NCBI RefSeq assembly: GCF_002216795.1
Contig: NZ_CP022316.1
Coordinates: forward strand, 2,943,205 to 3,007,204
DNA: 64,000 nt
Reading direction: 5' to 3'
DNA from: Brachybacterium avium
Lineage (GTDB): Bacteria; Actinomycetota; Actinomycetes; Actinomycetales; Dermabacteraceae
Positions 27,899 to 35,882 of this stretch are shown piece by piece. Within the stretch, counting starts at the first letter, position 1, and the number at the start of each line of letters is the position of its first letter. Under the pieces are notes generated by a model that was not told the origin of the DNA, searched no databases, and saw nothing but the letters and a program-made list of their open reading frames with translations. Made by a program: the position numbers and the translations under genes.

Positions 27899-27935
27899 CG
27901 AACCGGGCAGGAGCATCGCGCTCCTGCCCGGTTCG
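27899..27935. terminator. bidirectional terminator between csp and the spermidine-synthase-like gene
   Basis: Perfect 16-base inverted repeat, 27899-27914 with 27920-27935, loop ATCGC. It serves the two convergent genes. Confidence 0.85.
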
Positions 27936-27960
27936 TCGTCGTCGGGCCGTCGGTATGCGC

Positions 27961-28827
27961 TCAGCGTGAGTGCAGCACGCGTCCGGCACGGGCGAGCGCC
28001 TCGACCTGGGGCCGGCGCGCCAGGCGCACCGAGACCGCATCGGAGCGCAGGTCGCGGTCGATGCCCTCGGGGAGCGGGCGCCGGGAGGCGAGCAGGATGC
28101 AGTTCCCTCGCCGCTTGCCCGAGAGGTGGGCGGGCTCGGCGATCACCCCGACGTGCGGGAAGACGGTGGAGAGGGTCGCGACCTCGTCCGCCATCAGGCC
28201 GCTCCCCGGTGGCGCCGCGCAGTTGGCCAGGTAGATCCCTCCGTCGCGCAGCACCCGATCGGCGTGGGCGGCCGTTTCCGCAGTCGTGAGCTCCGGGGGT
28301 GTGACCGCTCCGCTGAAGACGTCTCTGACCAGAACATCGAATCGCTTCTCGCGCCAGGAGGTCAGGGCGCCGAGCGCATCCTCCACGCGCAGTCTCAGCT
28401 GCGGCGAGCGGGGGAGGTCGAACCATTCCCGCACCTGGTGCGCGAGCAGCTCGTCGATCTCCACCACGATCTGGCGGCTGCGCGGATGGCGGGCGGCGAT
28501 CGCCCGCGGCAGGGAGCAGCCGCCGCCGCCCAGGTGCGCGAGATGGGGAGCCGGCGCCGGCGGGCTGCTCGCAGCTCCTGACGCATCTGGTCCTGGCAGC
28601 TCCGCGAGGTGGCGGTCGATCACCAGCAGCATCCAACGCATGTACTCGAACACCAGGTGCTCGGGATCCGGATGCAGGTGTGAGGAAGGGACCCCGTTGA
28701 CATCCAGCAGCACCGAGCCGTCGGTCTCCAGGGTCAGCGCGGCGGTCCCGGTCGAGATGGGGATCGGGGTGTCGAGGGGGCCGAGGTGCGCGAAGGCAGC
28801 GCGGCGCGGGCGATCGCGGCGGGGCAT
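27961..28827 (-). CDS. spermidine synthase-like protein
   Basis: 288 residues on the minus strand. The Rossmann core of the spermidine synthase family is visible: HLGGGGCSLPRAIAARHP, IVVEIDELLAHQVREWF, LRLRVEDALGAL, and FDVLVRDVFSGAVTPPELTTAE. The aminopropyl-donor pocket is not obviously conserved, so polyamine synthesis is uncertain; many actinobacterial members are orphan methyltransferase-like proteins. The ATG at 28827 is supported by a TAGAGT box six bases upstream. Confidence 0.82.
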   Translation of the reverse strand: MPRRDRPRRAAFAHLGPLDTPIPISTGTAALTLETDGSVLLDVNGVPSSHLHPDPEHLVFEYMRWMLLVIDRHLAELPGPDASGAASSPPAPAPHLAHLGGGGCSLPRAIAARHPRSRQIVVEIDELLAHQVREWFDLPRSPQLRLRVEDALGALTSWREKRFDVLVRDVFSGAVTPPELTTAETAAHADRVLRDGGIYLANCAAPPGSGLMADEVATLSTVFPHVGVIAEPAHLSGKRRGNCILLASRRPLPEGIDRDLRSDAVSVRLARRPQVEALARAGRVLHSR

Positions 28828-28833
28828 CGCACC

Positions 28834-28839
28834 ACTCTA
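28834..28839 (-). promoter_or_regulatory. -10 element of a probable leaderless spermidine-synthase-like transcript
   Basis: On the minus strand TAGAGT ends six bases before the ATG at 28827; no SD lies in this gap. Confidence 0.5.
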
Positions 28840-28992
28840 GGAGATCCACGGGAGATCGCCGGGTCGGTTCCTCCCCATCCGGTGCTCCTCCACCGCCGCA
28901 GCGGTCCCGCCTCATCTGTCAGACCCCGCCCCTAGCGTGGCACTCAGCAGGACGGCGCAGAGGGCGCCCCGAGTTCGCGGAGGAGGAGACCG

Positions 28993-29514
28993 ATGACCCG
29001 CACCATGCCCCGGCGAGGAGGAGCCACGGCGCCGGTCGACTCCGGCGCCCGCGCCCTGCGTCTGCTCCTGGCACGCCTGGACCAGGACCAGGCGGACCTC
29101 GAACGCGCGCGAGAGCTGCTGCGCCAGGGGCGATCGCAGCTGGAGGAGGATCCGCGCGAGGCCTTTGAGCTGATCCATCGGGCGGCGTTGAGAGGCGCCG
29201 GGGTGCTGGTCTCCCGGGCCAACCGCGAGCGCCGCCGGGCGCTGCCGCTGAACGTGTGGACCGCGCTGGCACGCCTCGGCGGGCCGGATGCCGAAAGGGC
29301 GGAGCAGCTGGAGCCCCTGGTGGCGGAGAGGATGCGGCTGGACCGGGAGGTCAGCGCCCAGCCTGATCCAGAGCTGCTGCGCAGCCACCTCGAGGGAACC
29401 GGGGCGCACCTCGAGCTGGTCGCCCAGCGTCTCCTGGAGGACCTCCCCGCCCACGTCACCGAGCTCATCGCCCCCGGCGGAGCGTCCCCGGTCGAAGGCG
29501 CGCAGCCCGGGTAG
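28993..29514 (+). CDS. SAV_6107-type HEPN domain protein
   Basis: 173 residues, helical. It resembles the SAV_6107 family, a HEPN-type domain found next to dinB and the dcw cluster in actinobacteria: ARALRLLLARLDQDQADLERARELL, EAFELIHRAALRGAGVLVSRANRERRRALPLNVWTALARLGG. The toxin-type RxxxxH active motif is not evident. Function unknown. GGAGGAG precedes the ATG, and TAGCGT (28932-28937) is a possible -10. Confidence 0.8.
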   Translation: MTRTMPRRGGATAPVDSGARALRLLLARLDQDQADLERARELLRQGRSQLEEDPREAFELIHRAALRGAGVLVSRANRERRRALPLNVWTALARLGGPDAERAEQLEPLVAERMRLDREVSAQPDPELLRSHLEGTGAHLELVAQRLLEDLPAHVTELIAPGGASPVEGAQPG

Positions 29515-29537
29515 AGTTCCTCGCGAGGGAGGTGCCG

Positions 29538-30842
29538 ATGGATGTCAGCGGTGACGCGGGCTCGACGGAGGAGATCCCCGGGATCCTGCACCTGGACATG
29601 GACGCCTTCTTCGCCTCCATCGAGGTGAGGGACGATCCCCGGCTGCAGGGCCTGCCCGTGGTGGTGGGTGGCGCGGGGGCGCGCGGGGTGGTCGCCGCGG
29701 CCAGCTATCCGGCCCGCACCCGAGGCATCCGCTCCGCGATGCCGATGGCGTCGGCGCGGCGCCTGGCCCCGGATCTCGTCATCGTCCCGGCGCGGATCGA
29801 CCACTACCGCCAGATCTCCGCCCGCGTGATGGAGCTGCTGGCTGACGTGGTCGCCGACATCGAGCAGATCAGCGTCGACGAGGCCTTCCTCGATGTGCGC
29901 GGCGCACGACGGCTGTTCGGCCCACCGGAGCAGATCGCCGAGCTGCTGCGGGGGAGGATCCGCGAGGACCTCGACCTGCCGAGCTCGGTCGGGGGATCCG
30001 TCTCCCGGGCCGTCGCGAAGATCGCCTCCGCCCGGGCCAAGCCCGACGGGATGCTGATCGTCCCCGCCGCCCGCACTGCCGAGTTCCTCGCCCCGCTGCC
30101 GGTCTCGGTGATCTCCGGCGTCGGCCCCAGAGCGCAGGAGTCGCTCGCCCGGATCGGTGTGCGCACCATCGGCCAGCTGCGGGAGATCCCCCGCTCCGCC
30201 CTGACCCGGGCGCTGGGACCTCGAGCGCCCGAGATCGCGGCGCTCGCCGAGGGCAGCGACCGCACCGGGCTGGGGCGACGCGCCAGGGACAAGTCGCTGG
30301 GGACGGAGCGGACCTGGGATCAGGACCTCTCCGACCCGGCGGAGGTGCGCAGGTCCATCACGCAGATGGCGGATGATGTCGCCCGGCAGCTGCGCCGCGG
30401 CGACTTCGTGACGCGGACCGTCGTGCTCAAGCTCCGCGCTCCGGACGGCACCACCATCACGCGCTCCTCGACCCTGGACCAGCCCACCTCCAGCGGTGAG
30501 CGGCTCCGGGAGCAGGTGGTCTCCCTGTGGGAGCGCGAACGCTCCACGATGTGCCGGGTGCGCCTGGCGGGGGTGCGGGCCGCGCACCTGGAGCCGGCCG
30601 CCGGCTCCCCGGTGCAGTCGGAGCTGAACCCCCGAGCGGCGGGCTGGCAGGACCTGGAGGCCGCGATGGATCGGGCGCTCGAGCGCTTCGGCACGCGCAG
30701 CCTGGAGCGCGGATCGACGCTCTCCGCCGCCCCCGACGGGGCGCGGCGCAGCCCGCCGGACCCCGCCCCGGATACCCGTGCGGGACCGACGGGGCGTCTC
30801 GATACGGACGGCCCGCACCCTCGAGGACCGATCGGTCGGTGA
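29538..30842 (+). CDS. dinB: DNA polymerase IV
   Basis: Y-family translesion polymerase, 434 residues. Catalytic motifs HLDMDAFFASIE and SVDEAFLD are intact; the helix-hairpin-helix segment (VISGVGPRAQESLARIGVRTIGQL) and little-finger domain follow. A C-terminal extension of about 50 Pro/Asp/Arg-rich residues carries no clear beta-clamp motif. The ATG at 29538 has GGGAGG five bases upstream; the GTG at 29532 would overlap that SD. No LexA box is seen upstream, as in several actinobacteria. Confidence 0.94.
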   Translation: MDVSGDAGSTEEIPGILHLDMDAFFASIEVRDDPRLQGLPVVVGGAGARGVVAAASYPARTRGIRSAMPMASARRLAPDLVIVPARIDHYRQISARVMELLADVVADIEQISVDEAFLDVRGARRLFGPPEQIAELLRGRIREDLDLPSSVGGSVSRAVAKIASARAKPDGMLIVPAARTAEFLAPLPVSVISGVGPRAQESLARIGVRTIGQLREIPRSALTRALGPRAPEIAALAEGSDRTGLGRRARDKSLGTERTWDQDLSDPAEVRRSITQMADDVARQLRRGDFVTRTVVLKLRAPDGTTITRSSTLDQPTSSGERLREQVVSLWERERSTMCRVRLAGVRAAHLEPAAGSPVQSELNPRAAGWQDLEAAMDRALERFGTRSLERGSTLSAAPDGARRSPPDPAPDTRAGPTGRLDTDGPHPRGPIGR

Positions 30843-30883
30843 GGGTCGCTGACCGGTCGTCATGTGATGCGGTGCCCGGAGTG

Positions 30884-30913
30884 TTCACATTACCCAGGAA
30901 CAGGATCTAAACT
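30884..30913 (+). promoter_or_regulatory. sigma-70-type promoter of the DUF3040 gene
   Basis: TTCACA (30884-30889), an 18-base spacer and TAAACT (30908-30913). The region is clearly richer in A/T than its surroundings. The leader would be about 80 bases. Confidence 0.6.
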
Positions 30914-30998
30914 GGGTGCACTGCCGACGAGGACGAGGCTCCTCGACCGGTGGATGTGCGCCGACCGGCGCGAGAGGACGGGGACAAGGAGCGGGATC

Positions 30999-31409
30999 AT
31001 GCCGCTGTCTGAACACGAGCAGAAGATGCTCGACGAGATGGAGCGTCAGCTCTTCGCTGACGATCCGCGCCTCGCACGAGCTTTCGCACCGAAGACGCCG
31101 CCGCGACGCAGCGGGCGGCGAATACTCATCGGCCTGGGCGCCGTCGTCGTGGGCCTCGGGGTCCTCGTGCTGGCGGTGAGCCTCCCGGCGATCTGGCTCG
31201 GGGTGATCGCCTTCATCGGCATGCTTGCCGGCGCGGTCTATGCGGTCACCGGATCCAGCAGCTCTTCGCACGGCAAGGACTCTCCTGACGGGGGAGGCGG
31301 CAGCGGGGGCACCGGACCGGCTGCTCCCGGCGGTGACGACGGCGGCACCTTCATGCGCAAGATGGAGGAGCGCTGGGAGAAGCGTGCGGGGGACGATCCC
31401 CGATCCTGA
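30999..31409 (+). CDS. DUF3040 membrane protein
   Basis: 136 residues. MPLSEHEQKMLDEMERQL is the DUF3040 signature, then two membrane helices (about 47-90) and a Gly/Ser/Asp-rich tail ending in a basic helix. It lies just before mraZ across actinobacteria, which suggests an envelope or division link; its role is unknown. The ATG at 30999 has AAGGAGCGGG upstream. Confidence 0.9.
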   Translation: MPLSEHEQKMLDEMERQLFADDPRLARAFAPKTPPRRSGRRILIGLGAVVVGLGVLVLAVSLPAIWLGVIAFIGMLAGAVYAVTGSSSSSHGKDSPDGGGGSGGTGPAAPGGDDGGTFMRKMEERWEKRAGDDPRS

Positions 31410-31456
31410 CCGCTGTGCAGGTCGGCGCGGCACTGATGCGCTGACTCTCTGATGTA

Positions 31457-31494
31457 TGACGATGCCCCGGCTCGGAAGAGCCGGGGCATCGTCA
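31457..31494 (+). terminator. terminator after the DUF3040 gene
   Basis: 16-base inverted repeat 31457-31472 with 31479-31494, loop CGGAAG. It separates this transcript from the dcw cluster. Confidence 0.85.
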
Positions 31495-31830
31495 TGTCCG
31501 CGCCCTTCGGGTGACCGGTCGGTCACCGTGCCCACGGAGGCGACGGTGCTGGAGGCGGCTGCCTCTCCCGCGATTCCCCACATTGCTCCACCGCGGTTCT
31601 CCCTGCCCCTCCACCTCCCTCCCCGCGGCCCGACCATGCCCACCGGTGAGTCGCTGACCTGGGATTTCTCGATTGGGGCTGCTGAGTGGCCGGCTCGGCA
31701 GCGGCGGCAACGATGCCGAAACGCCGGAGGAGACGTGCCCGACAGGAATTTTCCCCCACCTCGCTCCATCCCGCTGACCTGCTGTGACGTGGTTCCCTTG
31801 CGGCTGTTTCGAGGTTTTGGGGTCCAATGG
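31495..31830 (+). other. gene-free upstream region of the dcw cluster
   Basis: Together with the operator that follows, 419 bases without a credible gene. Short open frames here lack SD and codon bias. It is locally less GC-rich near 31750-31830. A promoter for mraZ must lie here or at the operator. Confidence 0.5.
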
Positions 31831-31865
31831 TGGGGAGTAGTGGGGTAAAGTGGAGCGCGTTGGGA
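31831..31865 (+). promoter_or_regulatory. MraZ operator: four TGGGN-type repeats with 10-base period
   Basis: TGGGG (31831), TGGGG (31841), TGGAG (31851) and TGGGA (31861), each separated by five bases. MraZ is known to bind TGGGN direct repeats spaced by five bases upstream of mraZ. TAAAGT (31846-31851) inside it is a possible -10, which would make MraZ an autorepressor. Confidence 0.85.
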
Positions 31866-31913
31866 GGAGATGGAGTCCGGATCGCGAGTCGCGGCAGGTG
31901 AAGGAGGGCGCTG

Positions 31914-32345
31914 ATGTTCCTCGGCACCTTCACGCCCAAGCTCGATGAGAAGGGCCGCCTGATCTTCCCGGCGAAGTTCCGTGACGAGCTCGCCTCGGGA
32001 CTGGTCATGACTCGTGGACAGGAGCACTGCATCGCCGTGTACCCGCTCATGGAGTTCCGCCAGAAGCTCGAGGACGCCCGTCGGGCGCCCACCACCGACA
32101 AGCGCATCCGTGACTACCTGCGAGTGCTGCTCTCCGGTGCGGAGGACGTCATCCCGGACAAGCAGGGACGCATCACCATCCCGGGCCATCTGCGCGACTA
32201 CGCGGATCTGGACCGGGAATGCGCCGTCATCGGCGCATTGGACCGGCTCGAGATCTGGGCGCTCCCGGCCTGGGAGACCTACCTCGAGCAGAAGGAGCAG
32301 GGCTTCGCGGAGACCTCCGAGGAGGTGATCCCCGGCCTGTTCTGA
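31914..32345 (+). CDS. mraZ: transcriptional regulator MraZ
   Basis: First gene of the dcw cluster, 143 residues with the two SpoVT/AbrB-like half-domains: [25 protein letters not shown] and [22 protein letters not shown]. It forms rings that bind repeats upstream of its own gene and regulates the cluster; MraZ and RsmH have opposing effects in Escherichia coli. AAGGAGG precedes the ATG. Confidence 0.97.
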   Translation: MFLGTFTPKLDEKGRLIFPAKFRDELASGLVMTRGQEHCIAVYPLMEFRQKLEDARRAPTTDKRIRDYLRVLLSGAEDVIPDKQGRITIPGHLRDYADLDRECAVIGALDRLEIWALPAWETYLEQKEQGFAETSEEVIPGLF

Positions 32346-32364
32346 GCTCGGCCCGAAGGACTCT

Positions 32365-32450
32365 CCGTCCTGTGAGACCTCTCGTCGTTCCCGCCCCGAC
32401 GCAACTTCCCCGGTGGCGGGTCGGGAACGACGGGGAATCTGACAGGACGG
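32365..32450 (+). other. nested inverted repeats between mraZ and rsmH
   Basis: Outer arms 32365-32373 and 32442-32450 (9 bases, perfect) enclose inner arms 32383-32392 and 32423-32432 (10 bases, perfect). The RNA would fold into a long interrupted stem ending 88 bases before rsmH. It could be a partial terminator or mRNA processing site that sets the ratio of MraZ to the downstream genes; that is inference. Confidence 0.6.
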
Positions 32451-32538
32451 CACCGCGAAGAGATCGCGGGGCCGGGCAGGACGCAGCACCCGGACCAACG
32501 CAGACAGCACGACAGCACCGACCCAGGGGAGGGGTGAC

Positions 32539-33534
32539 ATGGACCAGTCGCAGAGCCGGCGACCAGCTGAGGACCGACACGTCCCCGTCCTCCTGGACAC
32601 CTCCGTCCAGCTCCTCGCCCCCGCGCTCCAGGAGCCCGGGGCGATCCACGTCGACGCCACGCTGGGGATGGGCGGCCATGCCTCGGCCGTCCTGCGGGCC
32701 GCCCCGCACGCCCACCTGGTGGGCATCGACCGCGACCCCCAGGCACTGGTCCTCGCCCGGGAGCGCCTGGACTGCGACGGGGTGGGGGCGCGGGCCACCC
32801 TGGTCCATGCCACCTACGACCAGATCCCCGAGGTGCTCGAGGACCTCGGTCTTCCCGGAGCGCACGGCGTGATGATGGACCTGGGCCTGTCCAGCTTCCA
32901 GATCGATACCGCGGACCGCGGCTTCTCCTACGCGGTCGACGCCCCCCTGGACATGCGGATGGATCCCTCCTCCGACGGCCCCACCGCAGCGGATCTGCTG
33001 CGGGACCTGCCCGAGACGGAGATCGCCCGCATCCTCCGCACGCTCGGCGATGAACGCTTCGCCAAGCGGATCGCCCGCCGTCTGGTCGAACAGCGCCAGG
33101 TGGCACCGCTGACCCGCAGCGGCGAACTGGTCGAGCTCCTGGAGCGGGCGATCCCCGCAGCCTCCAAGGCCAGCGGCGGGCATCCTGCCAAGCGCACCTT
33201 CCAGGCATTGCGGATCGCCGTGAACGAAGAGCTCGAGATACTCGCCTCCGCCATCGAGTCCGCCCTCGACAGCCTTCACCTCGAAGGCCGGATTCTCGTG
33301 GAGTCGTACCACTCAGGCGAGGACCGCCTGGTCAAGACCGCGTTCACGCGGCGTACCCGTTCCTCCGCACCGCCCGGGTTCCCGGTCGAGCTGGAGGAGC
33401 ACAAGCCGACCTTCGCCCCGCTCGTGCGCGGTGCCCTCCAGGCTGACGACGTCGAGCGCGACGGCAACTCCCGCGCAGCCTCGGTCCGGTTGCGCGCCCT
33501 GACCCGAATCCGACCCGACCAGGGAGCACACTGA
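32539..33534 (+). CDS. rsmH: 16S rRNA (cytosine(1402)-N(4))-methyltransferase
   Basis: 331 residues. The SAM motif DATLGMGGHASAVL, GIDRDPQAL, MMDLGLSSFQID and FSYAVDAPLDMRMDP are diagnostic, as is the C-terminal KRTFQALRIAVNEELE and SYHSGEDRLVK. Methylates C1402 in the ribosomal P site. GGGAGGGG precedes the ATG; the next gene starts two bases after the stop. Confidence 0.98.
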   Translation: MDQSQSRRPAEDRHVPVLLDTSVQLLAPALQEPGAIHVDATLGMGGHASAVLRAAPHAHLVGIDRDPQALVLARERLDCDGVGARATLVHATYDQIPEVLEDLGLPGAHGVMMDLGLSSFQIDTADRGFSYAVDAPLDMRMDPSSDGPTAADLLRDLPETEIARILRTLGDERFAKRIARRLVEQRQVAPLTRSGELVELLERAIPAASKASGGHPAKRTFQALRIAVNEELEILASAIESALDSLHLEGRILVESYHSGEDRLVKTAFTRRTRSSAPPGFPVELEEHKPTFAPLVRGALQADDVERDGNSRAASVRLRALTRIRPDQGAH

Positions 33535-33535
33535 G

Positions 33536-34054
33536 ATGGCCAGCACGTCCGCCGTTCATGCACCCGCGATCCGCCCGGTCCGCGGCACTCGGCGCTCCGC
33601 CGCCGCACGACCCGGCCTGACGGTCGTCGCCAGCCCGAAGACCGCAGGCAGCTCGATGCCGTTCACCATGCTGTGCACGCTGATCGTCGTGGCGACCCTC
33701 GCCGCACTGCTCTACCTCAACATCCAGATGTCCGACACGAGCTACGAGATCACCCGGCTGCAGGGCCAGTCCCAGCGGCTCACGGAAGAGAGCCAGGCGC
33801 TCGCCGAGACCAACGAGCGCCTGGGCACGCCGCAGGAGCTCGCCCGTCAGGCGCGCGAGATCGGCATGGTCCCGGTGGCGGATCCCGCATATATCGACCT
33901 CGACACGGGCGAGATCATCGGCGAGACGTCCCCGGCGGCGCAGACTGAGGTCAATCCGGAGCTGACCGAGGTGCCCGAGAAGGTCGCCGTGCCTCCGGCG
34001 CAGATCTATGACGAGCCCACCGCCTACCACGGCATGGGCAACGAAGGGGCCTGA
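33536..34054 (+). CDS. ftsL: FtsL-like cell-division protein
   Basis: 172 residues, a bitopic protein: a basic cytoplasmic N-terminus, one membrane helix (about 43-62, FTMLCTLIVVATLAALLYLNI), then a coiled coil (YEITRLQGQSQRLTEESQALAETNERL) with the QELARQAREIGMVP motif of actinobacterial FtsL. The extracytoplasmic tail is acidic and Pro-rich. FtsL links FtsQ/FtsB to FtsW-FtsI at the septum. Sequence identity in this family is low; assignment rests on architecture and position between rsmH and ftsI. Confidence 0.88.
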   Translation: MASTSAVHAPAIRPVRGTRRSAAARPGLTVVASPKTAGSSMPFTMLCTLIVVATLAALLYLNIQMSDTSYEITRLQGQSQRLTEESQALAETNERLGTPQELARQAREIGMVPVADPAYIDLDTGEIIGETSPAAQTEVNPELTEVPEKVAVPPAQIYDEPTAYHGMGNEGA

Positions 34055-34056
34055 GG

Positions 34057-35875
34057 ATGACGCCACCGCGCAGCAGCCGGCGGAGCACCACCCGTGCCAC
34101 GGGAGGTGCTCGAGGGCACCGGCCCGGCGGCACCGGAGGGACCCTCATCCCGCCGCCCCGGATCGGGGATCCCTCCACCCGGCACCGACTGCTCATCAGC
34201 GTGATCCTGGTGGCCGTCCTGGCGCTGTCCGGACGCCTGATCTGGGTGCAGGGCCTGGACGCGAGCGCCCGTGCCGAAGAGGCGATCGCCCAGCGCACCG
34301 TCACCCGCACCATCCCCGCCCTGCGCGGAGACATCACCGACCGTCACGGCACCACCCTGGCCAGCTCCGTGGAGCGGTACGACCTGTGGGTCAACCAGCT
34401 CCAGGTCGGCGAGTACCTCGAGAACTCGAAGTCCGCCGACGTCACCGGGGTGGCGGCGGCGCAGGACCTCGCCCCGGTCCTGGGCTGGAGCGTCTCCAAG
34501 ACCGAGCAGGCACTCACCGGCGATGCAGGATTCTCCTACCTCCTCAAGAGCGTCGAGCCCGAGGTGCGTGACGCCGCGCTCGCGCTGCGCATCCCCGGCA
34601 TCGGCGCGGACCGGGTGGCCGAACGGATCTACCCGGCAGGTTCCGTCGGCGGGAACGTGCTGGGCTTCGTCGGTGCCGACGGCACCGCGCTGGCGGGCAC
34701 GGAGCTCTCCTTCGATGGCCAGCTCAGCGGCACCGACGGCAAGACCACCTACGAGCGCGGTGCGCAGGGCCAGATCATCCCCACCGGTGCGCAGGAGACC
34801 ACCCCGGCGGTCGACGGCGATGACGTGGTGCTGACCATCGACCGGGATCTGCAGTGGAAGGCGCAGCAGATCGTCGCCGGCGCCGTCGAGACCTGGGGCG
34901 CCTCCGGTGGCAGCGCCGTCGTCTACAACGCGCACAGCGGCGAGGTGCTCGCTCTCGCCGAGTACCCGAGCTTCGACCCGAACACCCCCGGCGACTTCGC
35001 CCCGAGGACCTCGGCAACCGGTCGATCTCCAGCGTGTTCGAGCCCGGATCCACCGGAAAGCTGTTCACCCTGGCCGCGGCGATCGAGGAAGGGGAGGTCA
35101 CCCCGGAGTCGGAGTACGAGATCCCGTACGAGATGTGGTTCGACGGCCACCGCGTGAAGGACTCGCACCATCATCCGGACCAGCGCCTCACCCTCGCAGG
35201 GGTGCTCAAGAACAGCTCGAACGTCGGCACCGTGCAGATCGCCGAGACCGTGAGCCCCGAGCTGCGCTACGACTACCTCAAGGCCTTCGGCCTGGGGGAG
35301 AAGACCGGGGTGGAGCTGCCGGGCGAGTCCGCCGGAGTCGTCCACCCGGCCGACCAGTGGAAGGGGCGCACCCGCTATACGACCGCCTTCGGCCAGGGGT
35401 ACAGCGTCAACGCCCTGCAGATGGTCTCCGCCGTCGGCACCTTCGCCAACGACGGTGTGCGGGTCCAGCCCTCCCTGATCGCCGGCCTCCGACAGCCTGA
35501 TGGCTCCGTGCGACCCCTCGGCGAGCCGGAGAGCACTCGGGTGGTCTCCAGCGAGACCGCCGAGACGATGCGCGCGCTGATGGACAACTCGGTGGACGAG
35601 GAGCAGTCCTCCGCCGCGGTGGACGGCTATGCGGTCGGCGGCAAGACCGGCACCGCCCAGGTCGGCGACGGCACCTACACCGCCTCCTTCATCGGCTTCG
35701 CCCCGGCGGATGACCCCGAGCTCGTGGTCGGCGTTTTCGTCTTCGGACTGAACACCTTCATCTCCGGCAGCCGCGCTGCGGCGCCCGCCTTCTCCGAGCT
35801 GACCGCCTTCTCCCTCCAGAACCAGGGCATCGCCCCGACCGGTGTCCCGGGCGCGAGCTCGAGAACGAGTGGTGA
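34057..35875 (+). CDS. ftsI: penicillin-binding protein FtsI (PBP3), two single-base deletions in this sequence
   Basis: Septal transpeptidase. It needs one extra base near 35000-35003 and another near 35854 to read through; the corrected gene has 607 codons and ends GAELENEW-stop at 35873-35875. The N-terminus has a membrane helix (LISVILVAVLALSGRLIWV) and the PBP dimer domain with RGDITDRHG. The transpeptidase motifs are SxxK in FEPGSTGKLFTL, SxN in LKNSSNVG and KTG in GGKTGTAQVG. Read literally, the first frame runs out at 35157 and the C-terminal half appears joined in frame to murE; both are effects of the missing bases. Loss of this gene would be lethal, so sequencing error is the best explanation. 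Confidence 0.93.
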
Positions 35876-35882
35876 ACCCGTG

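Noticed and set aside
28993..29514. HEPN toxin of a toxin-antitoxin pair
   Set aside because: The RxxxxH nuclease motif is not evident, no nucleotidyltransferase partner is adjacent, and the gene is part of a stable actinobacterial order next to dinB.
29500..29538. LexA box at dinB
   Set aside because: No TCGAAC/GTTCGA half-sites lie in the gap or the end of the preceding gene.
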